NCBI GenBank assembly: GCA_937888955.1
Contig: CALAQW010000103.1
Coordinates: forward strand, 1-42,302
Direction: 5' to 3'
DNA: 42,302 bases
Origin: an uncultured Alphaproteobacteria bacterium
GTDB taxonomy: Bacteria > Pseudomonadota > Alphaproteobacteria > UBA11222
Made by a program: the position numbers and the translations under genes
The notes under the pieces: generated by a model
Database searches by the model: none
What the model saw: the letters and a program-made list of their open reading frames with translations, nothing else
What the model was told of the DNA's origin: nothing
Shown here: in pieces, positions 34,941 to 42,302 of the stretch
Layout: every line of letters begins with the position of its first letter
How positions within the stretch are numbered: the first letter of the stretch is position 1

Positions 34941-35602
34941 TCTCACAGCTTATATCCCGTGCCTTCCGTGCACGCGCTTTTTCGTTGCTGCTCCTGTTCG
35001 CCTTGCCTGGCTGCAGCGGGCTGGTCAATTTGCCCGGATCCGGCCCGGCACCTGACCTTTATGACCTGACGCCGAAATCAAGCTTTGCGCCTGAAAGCCC
35101 GGCGGTCAATGTGCAGCTTGTAATCGAGGTGCCGACCGCGCCGCGCGGGCTTGATACCGATCGCATTGCGCTGCGGCCCGCGCCGACCCAGCTGCAATAT
35201 TTCGCGGGCAGCCGGTGGAGCGACCGGGCGCCGAAAATGGTGCAGACCCTGCTTGTCGAGTCGTTCGAGAATTCCGGCAAGATCGTCGCGGTCGGTCCGC
35301 AGGCGGTGGGGCTGCGCTCCGATTATGTGTTGAAGACCGATCTGCGCGAATTTCAGGCGGAATATTTCAAGCCCGATACGCCACCCGAAATTCGTGTGCG
35401 GCTCAACCTGAAGCTGATCAAGATGCCCGATGCGCGGATCGTCGCCTCGCAGAATTTCGAGCGGGTGATCGCCGCGCCGGGCAATAACACGATCGATATC
35501 GTCAATAGTTTCGACGAGGCGCTGGGCAAGGTGCTGCGCCGGTCGGTCGAGTGGAGCTTGCAGGAGATCGACCGCACCGCCACACCGGTGCGCGGAGGTT
35601 AG
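34937..35602 (+). CDS. ABC-type lipid transport auxiliary lipoprotein (PqiC-like)
   Basis: The 221-residue protein has a lipoprotein signal with lipobox LPGC (C26). The ABC_trans_aux domain that follows is shown by DLYDLTPKS, VQLVIEVPTAPRGLDTDRIALRP, LQYFAGSRWSDRAPKMVQTLLVESFEN and YVLKTDLREF. PqiC-type proteins work with MCE systems in the periplasm or outer membrane. As the fourth gene of mlaE-mlaF-mlaD with an ATGA overlap, it is part of this Mla-type transporter; the E. coli mla operon lacks this gene. Its Asp at the position just after the lipobox is not visible, so outer-membrane sorting is likely. Confidence 0.92.
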   Translation: MISQLISRAFRARAFSLLLLFALPGCSGLVNLPGSGPAPDLYDLTPKSSFAPESPAVNVQLVIEVPTAPRGLDTDRIALRPAPTQLQYFAGSRWSDRAPKMVQTLLVESFENSGKIVAVGPQAVGLRSDYVLKTDLREFQAEYFKPDTPPEIRVRLNLKLIKMPDARIVASQNFERVIAAPGNNTIDIVNSFDEALGKVLRRSVEWSLQEIDRTATPVRGG

Positions 35603-35689
35603 CCCGGTGATTATCCGCTACTGCCAATGGCGCGGGCATTGCCGGAGCCGATTCAGCTTTTGCAAAGCATTTATGCGGATAAAGGGCGG

Positions 35690-35980
35690 ATGACTTCCGA
35701 GCGCGTGAAAGAATCAACTGCCACCGCGGGCGAGCAAGCGGCGGGTACGCCCGCGAAAACCCGCCCCTCCCGCGCACAGCGGGCCTATCTGCGCCGCGGG
35801 CTTGATCAGCCTGGCGGTAAATTGCCCCTGTTCGATCGTCAGGGGCAGGAAATCTCCCCTCAGACGGTGCGCGCCTGCATCGCCCGGGGCTGGGCCGAGC
35901 CATGGTTTTCCAACCCGCTCAAGCCGGACTGGCTGGTCTGCAAGCTGACCGATGCCGGGCGCGCAATCCTGGGCGATTAA
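35690..35980 (+). CDS. Small hypothetical protein
   Basis: The frame ends at 35980. With the ATG at 35690 the product has 96 residues; an in-frame ATG at 35627 adds 21 residues but has no ribosome-binding site, whereas AAGGGCGG lies close to 35690. The recognisable part is TRPSRAQRAYLRRGLDQPGGKLPLFDRQGQEISPQTVRACIARGWAEPWFSNPLKPDWLVCKLTDAGR, which reads like a winged-helix domain (helix-turn-helix near IARGWAEPWF and a wing before the final helix). I do not know a characterised homologue. It stands 25-88 nt behind the lipid-transporter lipoprotein and could be the last gene of that operon. Confidence 0.65.
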   Translation: MTSERVKESTATAGEQAAGTPAKTRPSRAQRAYLRRGLDQPGGKLPLFDRQGQEISPQTVRACIARGWAEPWFSNPLKPDWLVCKLTDAGRAILGD

Positions 35981-36115
35981 TAGTTATCCAACCTCGGATC
36001 TGATTGATCCCTGCCCACCCCTGTCGCAAGGGACGGTGCCGGCTGGCATTAGGGCGGGGCAGACCTTTATCCGTAAATATGAGCCTTGCCGGTTGCCTGC
36101 CGCATCGGTGCTTTG

Positions 36116-36138
36116 CTGTAAAATACAGTTTATTACAG
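36116..36138 (+). promoter_or_regulatory. CTGTA/TACAG inverted and direct repeats upstream of cysH
   Basis: CTGTA (36116-36120) is inverted against TACAG (36124-36128), and a second TACAG follows at 36134-36138, ten bases after the first. Such spacing is typical of an operator; the regulator is unknown. Confidence 0.35.
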
Positions 36139-36191
36139 CGGATAGTTGACTTATATAAAATTCACATCACATATTAAGAGGAATAAATTAT

Positions 36192-36213
36192 ATTACATAT
36201 TTTTATGTGTAAT
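36192..36213 (+). promoter_or_regulatory. AT-rich inverted repeat upstream of cysH
   Basis: ATTACA (36192-36197) and TGTAAT (36208-36213) are inverted around TATTTTTATG, and the inner ACATA/TATGT also pair. The site lies about 70-90 nt before the cysH start and could be an operator or part of the promoter. Confidence 0.35.
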
Positions 36214-36282
36214 TATATGTAGCGTTTTGCCGCTGTCATTTTGCGGCGGTTGCGACAGATTGCGTTTTGTTGAAAGGGCGTC

Positions 36283-37011
36283 ATGGTGGAAGCTGTCAGT
36301 CAATCGACCTCCTCCCGGCTGGAGCAGTTGCAGGCCGACTATAACGAGCTTGCGGCATTGGATTTGCTGCGGGTGATGACGCAGCAGGAGTTTCCCGGGC
36401 GGATTGCCGTGGTTTCCTCTTTCGGGGCGGAATCGGCCATATTGCTGCATCTGCTGGCGCAGGTGGATCCGACAGTGCCGGTGTTGTTTCTCAATACCGG
36501 CAAATTATTCGGCGAGACGATGCGTTATCGGGACCGGTTGCAGGAACGGCTGGGTCTGACCGATCTGCGCGCCATTGGCCCACACCCCGCCGACCGCGAT
36601 AAACTCGACCCCGATGGCGTCTTGTGGTCGCAGAATCCTGACGCCTGCTGTGATTTCCGCAAGACGGTACCGCTGTCGCGTGCGCTTGAGGGGTTTGATG
36701 CCTGGATTACGGGACGCAAGCGGTTTCAGACGCAGGAGCGCGCTGATATGGCGCCGGTTGAGCAGGTAAAAGACAAATTTCGCATCAATCCGCTCTCCAA
36801 CTGGACGCAGCAGGATCTTGACGCCTATATGAAAGATCATCGGTTGCCGGCGCATCCGCTGGTGCGTGAAGGGTATCTGTCGATTGGCTGCATGGCCTGT
36901 ACGTCGAAGGTTGCGCCGGGGGAAGATCCGCGCGCGGGCCGTTGGCGCGGGCAGGATAAAAACGAATGCGGCATTCATCTCGAAACCTTCAATGACGGGG
37001 GCGGGATCTAG
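36283..37011 (+). CDS. cysH: Adenylylsulfate (APS) reductase, CysH assimilatory type
   Basis: The 242-residue protein is an assimilatory CysH that reduces activated sulfate to sulfite using thioredoxin. The PP-loop-like region SFGAESAILLHL (46-57) binds the nucleotide and LNTGKLFGET (70-79) follows. It has the iron-sulfur cysteines of APS reductases (CC at 122-123 and C203/C206 in GCMACT), and the catalytic Cys229 in ECGIH. The four-cysteine set shows that APS rather than PAPS is the likely substrate. No other cys gene is adjacent. An AAAGGGCG site lies just before the ATG. Confidence 0.94.
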   Translation: MVEAVSQSTSSRLEQLQADYNELAALDLLRVMTQQEFPGRIAVVSSFGAESAILLHLLAQVDPTVPVLFLNTGKLFGETMRYRDRLQERLGLTDLRAIGPHPADRDKLDPDGVLWSQNPDACCDFRKTVPLSRALEGFDAWITGRKRFQTQERADMAPVEQVKDKFRINPLSNWTQQDLDAYMKDHRLPAHPLVREGYLSIGCMACTSKVAPGEDPRAGRWRGQDKNECGIHLETFNDGGGI

Positions 37012-37090
37012 TTTTTTGCGTTGAATGGCGTGCGAGGGGCAGTTGTGGCTTGAGAAGTTGCGTATGATTTGCTACTCCCCTCGCTTCTGA

Positions 37091-37177
37091 GCGGTCGTGG
37101 CGGAATTGGTAGACGCGCAGCGTTGAGGTCGCTGTGGGGTAAAACCCGTGGAAGTTCGAGTCTTCTCGACCGCACCA
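37091..37177 (+). tRNA. tRNA-Leu (anticodon GAG)
   Basis: An 87-nt type II tRNA with a long variable arm. The acceptor stem GCGGTCG/CGACCGC pairs over 7 bp, and GCAGCG-TTGAGGT-CGCTGT forms the anticodon arm with anticodon GAG, which reads CTC and CTT. The T arm contains GTTCGAGTC, and CCA is encoded at 37175-37177. Confidence 0.96.
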
Positions 37178-37194
37178 TTTGTACAAAATATCTC

Positions 37195-37228
37195 AAAAAG
37201 CCCCGAAACGGCCGTTTCGGGGCTTTTT
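37195..37228. terminator. Rho-independent terminator after tRNA-Leu
   Basis: A perfect 34-nt palindrome: AAAAAGCCCCGAAACG followed by GC and its complement ending GGGGCTTTTT. It begins 17 nt after the tRNA and has five T on either strand, so it could work in both directions. Confidence 0.92.
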
Positions 37229-37299
37229 GCGTTAATTGCTCTGTCATTGTCGCGATATAGTAATACCGACTCATCAAACAGCCGAGGGGAAGAGGGGCA

Positions 37300-39576
37300 A
37301 TGTCGGACGATCTCAACAAGATGGCGCTGGAATATCACCGATGGCCAACGCCGGGGAAGCTTCGTATCGAGCCAACCAAGAAAATGGCAAATCAGCGCGA
37401 TCTGGCGCTTGCCTATTCGCCCGGTGTTGCAGCCGCCTGCAATCTGATTGCGGAAGATCCGGCCGAAGCCGCCAATATGACCGCGCGTGGCAATCTGGTG
37501 GCCGTTATCTCGAATGGCACGGCGGTGCTGGGGCTTGGTGATATCGGGCCGCTCGCCTCAAAGCCCGTGATGGAAGGCAAGGCGGTTCTGTTCAAGAAAT
37601 TCGCCGGCATCGATGTGTTCGATATCGAAGTCGATGCAGATGATCCCGAGCTGCTGATCAATGTGGTGCGCGCGCTGGAGCCGACCTTTGGCGGCATCAA
37701 TCTGGAAGATATCAAGGCCCCCGAATGCTTTATCGTGGAAGCGGCCTGTCGCGAGACGATGGGGATCCCGGTATTTCACGACGATCAGCATGGTACCGCA
37801 ATCTGCGTCGCCGCGGCGGCCTATAACGGACTTCGGCTGGTGGGCAAGAAGGTCGAGGAGATCAAAATCGTCTGTTCCGGTGCGGGTGCCGCCGCATTGG
37901 CCTGTCTTGACCAGCTTGTGTCGCTTGGCGCGAGCCTGGACAATATTCTGATCTGCGACCGCAATGGCATCGTGACAAAGGATCGCGACAATCTTGATCA
38001 ATTCAAGTCACGTTTTGCGCGCGATGTCGCGCCAGGCGGGCTTGAGCAGGCGATTGAGGGGGCCGATCTGTTCCTTGGCCTGTCGGGGCCGGGCACGCTG
38101 AAGCCTGAATGGGCCGCAAAAATGGCCAGGGATCCGCTGATCATGGCGCTGGCCAATCCGACACCCGAAATTTTGCCTGAAGAGGCGCGCAAGGTCCGTC
38201 CGGATGCGATTATCGCCACGGGCCGGTCGGATTATCCCAACCAGGTCAACAATGTGCTGTGCTTTCCCTTCATTTTCCGCGGTGCGCTGGATGTCGGCGC
38301 AACGACCATCAATGAGGAGATGAAGGTCGCCTGCGTGAAGGCGATTGCCGACCTCGCGATGGCGGAGGCGCATGACATCGTGGCGCAGGCCTATGGCGGT
38401 GAAGCGTTGAGTTTCGGGCGGGACTATATTCTGCCCAAACCGTTTGATCCGCGGCTGATTACGATGATTGCCCCCGCTGTTGCGAAGGCGGCGATGGATA
38501 GTGGTGTGGCGACCCGTCCGATTGAGGATTTCAAGGCCTATGCCGCGCAGCTGACGGAATTCGTCTTCCGTTCAGGCCAGCTGATGCGGCCGATTTTTCA
38601 TGGCGCGCGCATGGATCCCATGCGCCTGGCCTATGCGGAGGGTGAAGACGAACGGGTATTGCGGGCGGTTCAGATCGTTCTCGATGACGGACTGGCGAAG
38701 CCTGTGCTGGTTGGCCGGCGCAAGGTGATTGAAGCGAGAGTCAAGGAGCTTGGACTGCGTATGATCATCGGCACGGATGTGCAGGTCATCGATCCGGCGG
38801 ACAACCCCAACTACGAAAAATATTGGCGAACCTATCATGAGCGGCAATGCCGCAATGGCGTGTCCGAAGATATGGCCCGGCTGATCACCCGTACCCGTGC
38901 AACAGCCGTCGCCGCCCTGGCGGTCGAGCTTGGCGATGCGGATGCCATGTTATGCGGTAGTTTCGGCCCTTATGAACTGCATCTTGATATTGTGCGTCAG
39001 GTGGTCGGGCTTGCCCCCGGAATTCAGGATTGTTCGGCGTTGCGACTGTTGATTGTGCCGCAGGGGCATGTCTTTATTGCCGATACGAATGTCACCTATG
39101 ATCCGTCGGCGGAGGAGATTGCCGAAATGGCGGTGCTCGCATCGAAAGAAGTCCAGCGTTTCGGGATGGAACCGAAGGTGGCGCTTGTCAGCCATTCGAA
39201 TTTCGGCAGCTACGATACGCCATCTGCGGGCAAAATGCGCGCCGCGCTTCGGATTTTGAAGGAAACGGCCCCTGACCTGGAGGTTGATGGCGAGATGCAT
39301 GCCGATGCCGCATTGTCCGAGCCGATACGTGAACGGGTTTTCCCCGGTTCTACATTGCAGGGACGCGCCAATCTTCTGATCATGCCGAACCTCGATTCGG
39401 CCAATATCGCCTTCAACCTGGCCAAGGTGATGACGGACGGGTTGAGCGTCGGGCCGATCCTGATTGGCTTGAATAATGCGGTGCATATCGTGACCGATAC
39501 GATAACGACGCGCGGGCTTGTGAATATGAGCGCGCTTGCCGTGGTCGATGCACAAAGCCGGGCCAGCGCCGGATGA
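37300..39576 (+). CDS. maeB: NADP-dependent malic enzyme with C-terminal phosphotransacetylase domain
   Basis: The 758 residues match the MaeB multidomain type. The malic enzyme part (about 1-430) has [58 protein letters not shown] and the nucleotide site [12 protein letters not shown]. The phosphotransacetylase-like part (about 430-758) has [18 protein letters not shown] and [12 protein letters not shown]. The enzyme oxidatively decarboxylates malate to pyruvate with NADP; the second domain is usually regulatory (acetyl-CoA sensing) and not catalytic. GAGGGGCA precedes the ATG. The tRNA-Leu terminator isolates it from upstream genes, and mgtE follows after 27 nt. Confidence 0.95.
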   Translation: MSDDLNKMALEYHRWPTPGKLRIEPTKKMANQRDLALAYSPGVAAACNLIAEDPAEAANMTARGNLVAVISNGTAVLGLGDIGPLASKPVMEGKAVLFKKFAGIDVFDIEVDADDPELLINVVRALEPTFGGINLEDIKAPECFIVEAACRETMGIPVFHDDQHGTAICVAAAAYNGLRLVGKKVEEIKIVCSGAGAAALACLDQLVSLGASLDNILICDRNGIVTKDRDNLDQFKSRFARDVAPGGLEQAIEGADLFLGLSGPGTLKPEWAAKMARDPLIMALANPTPEILPEEARKVRPDAIIATGRSDYPNQVNNVLCFPFIFRGALDVGATTINEEMKVACVKAIADLAMAEAHDIVAQAYGGEALSFGRDYILPKPFDPRLITMIAPAVAKAAMDSGVATRPIEDFKAYAAQLTEFVFRSGQLMRPIFHGARMDPMRLAYAEGEDERVLRAVQIVLDDGLAKPVLVGRRKVIEARVKELGLRMIIGTDVQVIDPADNPNYEKYWRTYHERQCRNGVSEDMARLITRTRATAVAALAVELGDADAMLCGSFGPYELHLDIVRQVVGLAPGIQDCSALRLLIVPQGHVFIADTNVTYDPSAEEIAEMAVLASKEVQRFGMEPKVALVSHSNFGSYDTPSAGKMRAALRILKETAPDLEVDGEMHADAALSEPIRERVFPGSTLQGRANLLIMPNLDSANIAFNLAKVMTDGLSVGPILIGLNNAVHIVTDTITTRGLVNMSALAVVDAQSRASAG

Positions 39577-39603
39577 CAGGAAAAGCAGTGGAGTAAATAT
39601 CAG

Positions 39604-41007
39604 GTGCAGGATGCCGCAACCCGGAATGATGAGGATGCTAGCGCTGCTGGCGGCGATGGCGACGCGGTCTATGCGCTGACTCCGACATTTGTGCATGCCG
39701 TGATCGATGCGCTTGATATCGGTGACGGCTTCGCCGTCACCGATCTTGTCGAGCCGTTGCATGCGGCTGATATGGCGGATTTGCTCGGCTTGCTGCGCGG
39801 CCGCCAGCGTTACCAGCTTCTCGATATTCTGGGATCGCGACTTAATCCACAGGTGCTGCCCGAGCTTGATGAATCACTGCGCGACAAGGTGGTTGCCGCC
39901 TTGCCGGCCAGGGTTCTTGCGTCAGCAATTGCGGCGCTTGAAACAGATGACTCGGTTTATCTTCTCGAAAATCTGTCGGAAGAGCGCAAGGCCGAAATTC
40001 TCGATCTGCTATCGAATGTCGCGCGTGCCCCGGTTGAAAAAGGGTTGAGCTATCCAGAGGACACAGCCGGCCGCTTGATGCGCTCAGAGCTTGTCGCGGT
40101 GCCGCCATTCTGGACGGTTGGTCAGACGATCGACTATATGCGCACGGTCGAAGGACTGCCTGACCAGTTCTATGAAGTCTTTATCGTCGATCCGACTTTT
40201 CACCCGATCGGCACGGTGCCGCTCAGCCGCATGGCCTGTTCACGCCGTCCGGTATTGATGGGCGATATCATGGATGATGAGCAGACCTTGATCCCGGTAC
40301 TGCTCGATCAGGAAGAGGTGGCGTTTCTGTTTGACCGCTACAGCCTGGTGTCGGCTGCGGTGGTCGATGAGAACGAACGGCTGGTCGGGGTGGTCACCGT
40401 TGACGATGTCGTCAATGTTATCAGCGAGGAAGCGGAAGAAGATATTCTGAAGCTGGGCGGTGTTCAGGATGCGGAGCTGTCGGACACGGTGCTGACCGCG
40501 ACGCGGCGCAGGTTTCCCTGGCTGCTTGTGAATTTATTCACCGCGATTATTGCGTCGCTCGTAATCGCGCAGTTTGAAGCAACATTGGAGCAGATCGTCG
40601 CCTTGGCAATTCTCATGCCGATCGTTGCCAGTATGGGTGGCAATGCGGGGACTCAGACGCTGACTGTTGCGGTGCGTGCGATTGCGACGAAAGAACTAAA
40701 CCCCGCAAATGCTTTTCGCGTTGTCATGCGCGAGGTGTTCGTCGGTGGAAATAACGGCATTCTGTTTGCCCTTCTGATGGGGGCGACCGGTTGGATCTGG
40801 TTTGGTGATCCCGCGCTTGGGGCGGTATTGGCGATTGCGATGGTGATCAATATGCTGGCGGCGGGACTGGCGGGCATTCTTGCGCCGCTGGCATTGGAAA
40901 AGCTTAAGTTTGACCCGGCTATGGCATCGGGTGTCGTCGTGACTACGGTGACCGATGTGGTGGGCTTTTTCGCATTTCTGGGGCTGGCCGCCCTGATCCT
41001 TTTATAA
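39604..41007 (+). CDS. mgtE: Magnesium transporter MgtE
   Basis: The 467-residue protein has the full MgtE plan. The cytosolic N domain spans about 20-140 (HAADMADLLGLLRGRQRYQLL). Two CBS domains follow at about 140-265 (TAGRLMRSELVAVPPFWTVGQTIDYMR, and VGVVTVDDVVNVI). A five-helix pore domain follows from about 300, with the hallmark MPIVASMGGNAGTQTLTVAVRA. It is a Mg2+-gated Mg2+ channel in the inner membrane. The start is GTG at 39604, with GGAG about 10 nt upstream. It may be cotranscribed with maeB; Mg2+ is a cofactor of the malic enzyme, though I would not build a functional link on that. Confidence 0.93.
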   Translation: MQDAATRNDEDASAAGGDGDAVYALTPTFVHAVIDALDIGDGFAVTDLVEPLHAADMADLLGLLRGRQRYQLLDILGSRLNPQVLPELDESLRDKVVAALPARVLASAIAALETDDSVYLLENLSEERKAEILDLLSNVARAPVEKGLSYPEDTAGRLMRSELVAVPPFWTVGQTIDYMRTVEGLPDQFYEVFIVDPTFHPIGTVPLSRMACSRRPVLMGDIMDDEQTLIPVLLDQEEVAFLFDRYSLVSAAVVDENERLVGVVTVDDVVNVISEEAEEDILKLGGVQDAELSDTVLTATRRRFPWLLVNLFTAIIASLVIAQFEATLEQIVALAILMPIVASMGGNAGTQTLTVAVRAIATKELNPANAFRVVMREVFVGGNNGILFALLMGATGWIWFGDPALGAVLAIAMVINMLAAGLAGILAPLALEKLKFDPAMASGVVVTTVTDVVGFFAFLGLAALILL

Positions 41008-41058
41008 CAGGCAAGCCGGGCCGCCTACCGCGCACAGTTAAAGGAAGGAAGCGCCAAT

Positions 41059-42219
41059 ATGCTGACGGTGTTTAATTTCGGTTTGGGCGAAACGATAGAC
41101 ATGCTGCGCGATTCGGTGGCCGCATTCACCGCGGATGCCATTACGCCGCGCGCCGCGGAGATCGATCGCAGCAATGAATTTCCCCGCGACCTTTGGCCAA
41201 GGCTTGGCGAACTTGGCCTTCTTGGTGTGACGGTCGAAGAGGAATTCGGCGGGGCAGGGATGGGATATCTGGCCCATGTCGTCGCGATGGAGGAGATCAG
41301 CCGCGGTTCCGCAAGCGTCGGGCTGTCATATGGCGCGCATTCCAATCTGTGCGTCAATCAGATCCGCCGGGTCGGCACAAACGAGCAGAAGCAGCGCTAT
41401 TTACCAAAGCTGATCAGCGGCGAACATGTCGGTTCACTGGCGATGAGCGAAACCGAAGCGGGTTCCGATGTCGTGTCGATGCGGCTGCGCGCGGACAAGA
41501 AGGGCGATCGTTACATCCTGAACGGCAACAAGTTCTGGATCACCAATGCGCCGGATGCGGACACATTCGTGATCTATGCCAAGACCGATCCGGATGGCGG
41601 GCCGCGCGGTATCACCGCATTTATCGTGGAACGCGGTTTCAGCGGATTTTCCACGGCTCCCAAGCTCGACAAGCTGGGTATGCGCGGGTCTGGCACATGC
41701 GAACTGATTTTTGAGGATTGCGCTGTGCCGGAGGAAAACATCCTTGGGGGTATCGGCAAGGGCGTCAATGTCCTGATGAGCGGGCTTGATTATGAGCGCG
41801 CGGTGCTGGCTGCGGGGCCTGTCGGCATTATGCAGGCCTGCATGGATGTTGTGGTGCCCTATATGCATGAACGCAAGCAGTTCGGTGCGCCGATTGGCAC
41901 GTTTCAGCTGATGCAGGGCAAGCTTGCGGATATGTACACAACCATGAATGCCTGCCGTGCCTATGTCTATGCGGTCGCGCAAGCCTGTGACCGGGGGGAG
42001 ACGACGCGAAAGGATGCCGCCGGTGCGATCCTGTATGCAGCGGAAAAAGCGACATGGATGGCGCTGGAGGCGGTGCAGGCGCTGGGGGGTAATGGCTATA
42101 TCAACGACTATCCGACCGGTCGGCTGCTGCGTGATGCCAAGCTTTATGAGATCGGCGCGGGGACGAGCGAGATCCGCCGCTGGTTGATCGGGCGCGAATT
42201 ATTCGACGAAACGGCCTAG
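41059..42219 (+). CDS. ivd: Isovaleryl-CoA dehydrogenase (acyl-CoA dehydrogenase family)
   Basis: The 386-residue FAD enzyme matches isovaleryl-CoA dehydrogenases, the third step of leucine catabolism. Seen motifs are [69 protein letters not shown], and the catalytic glutamate in LDYERAVLA (E246), which has the position specific to the isovaleryl branch. [13 protein letters not shown] and GAGTSEIRR close the protein. The usual partners (methylcrotonyl-CoA carboxylase) would lie downstream, outside the window. AAGGAAGGA upstream of the ATG supports the start. The final 83 nt of the window (42220-42302) show nothing recognisable. Confidence 0.93.
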   Translation: MLTVFNFGLGETIDMLRDSVAAFTADAITPRAAEIDRSNEFPRDLWPRLGELGLLGVTVEEEFGGAGMGYLAHVVAMEEISRGSASVGLSYGAHSNLCVNQIRRVGTNEQKQRYLPKLISGEHVGSLAMSETEAGSDVVSMRLRADKKGDRYILNGNKFWITNAPDADTFVIYAKTDPDGGPRGITAFIVERGFSGFSTAPKLDKLGMRGSGTCELIFEDCAVPEENILGGIGKGVNVLMSGLDYERAVLAAGPVGIMQACMDVVVPYMHERKQFGAPIGTFQLMQGKLADMYTTMNACRAYVYAVAQACDRGETTRKDAAGAILYAAEKATWMALEAVQALGGNGYINDYPTGRLLRDAKLYEIGAGTSEIRRWLIGRELFDETA

Positions 42220-42302
42220 GCGACATACGGGCAAAACGCGTCGCTTCTTCAGCTGTGTGAAACTCTGCACTCTGCAAACCCGTCAGGGCCAGGGCAGGTA
42301 CC

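Larger units (their letters stand above)
35981..36282 (+). other. 302-nt intergenic region before cysH
   Basis: No gene is supported here. The stretch from about 36110 to 36230 is much more AT-rich than its surroundings and holds repeated short inverted elements, listed separately. The region is probably the cysH promoter and control region. Confidence 0.5.

Noticed and set aside
35607-35693. 28-codon GTG frame directly behind the auxiliary lipoprotein gene
   Set aside because: A GGAGG site lies about 10 nt before it but the product is Arg/Cys-rich and low in typical codons, suggesting an out-of-frame chance reading.
37008-37338. Minus-strand frames across tRNA-Leu (for example with RRLELPRVLPHS or TRTSTGFTPQ)
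   Set aside because: These are antisense translations of tRNA-Leu and its terminator, common annotation errors.

Overview
The window is a G+C-rich stretch of bacterial chromosome, about 60% G+C by eye, with dense coding on both strands. Gene content points to an alphaproteobacterium: an Mla lipid-transport system with a STAS domain fused to the permease, a c2-type cytochrome c, DctPQM and TAXI-type TRAP proteins, an XRE regulator directly before a SulP carrier, and a malic enzyme-phosphotransacetylase fusion. I cannot assign an order or genus. I see no CRISPR array, insertion sequence, phage gene or integron.

Layout. 1-630: 3' part of ruvX (minus) and tRNA-Thr(TGT). 703-2723: an SDR oxidoreductase and a DUF2235 hydrolase (minus). 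2951-16254: a region rich in catabolic enzymes. It holds a Baeyer-Villiger-type flavin monooxygenase; a minus-strand operon of zinc alcohol dehydrogenase, double-hotdog thioesterase and sirtuin; a plus-strand series of carboxymuconolactone-decarboxylase-like protein, hydratase-2 (MaoC) protein, metal-dependent hydrolase and D-aminoacylase-family hydrolase; an XRE regulator with a SulP transporter; and a luciferase-like flavin oxidoreductase. 16329-19571: an MFS carrier convergent with a dgcN-dgcA pair predicted to handle D-glutamate through N-acetyl-D-glutamate. 19668-26121 (minus): GAF/HD-GYP phosphodiesterase, CHASE2 adenylate cyclase, mlaC, a Sel1 lipoprotein and mlaA. 26438-28884: an orphan TAXI binding protein, cytochrome c and an uncharacterised protein. 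28893-31915 (minus): a complete dctP-dctQ-dctM TRAP transporter. 32083-35602: mlaE-mlaF-mlaD and an auxiliary lipoprotein. 35690-37177: a small conserved-looking protein, assimilatory cysH and tRNA-Leu(GAG). 37300-42219: malic enzyme, the MgtE magnesium channel and isovaleryl-CoA dehydrogenase.

How the genes work together. The Mla (retrograde phospholipid) pathway is complete but split into two blocks about 12 kb apart. The outer-membrane and periplasmic parts (mlaA, mlaC) lie directly behind a membrane-bound adenylate cyclase, and the inner-membrane ABC machine lies on the other strand. The oxidoreductases, thioesterase, hydratase and hydrolases of 0.7-16 kb look like a loose set for degrading ketones, alicyclic compounds or acyl-CoA intermediates, but no single pathway can be proved from sequence. 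No clearly new system is obvious. The points most worth a second look are the cyclase-mlaC junction, the unusual MlaA (long repeat-containing N-terminal extension, no lipobox), a 58-residue Cys-containing protein overlapping the end of the SulP gene, and the co-location of D-amino-acid enzymes.
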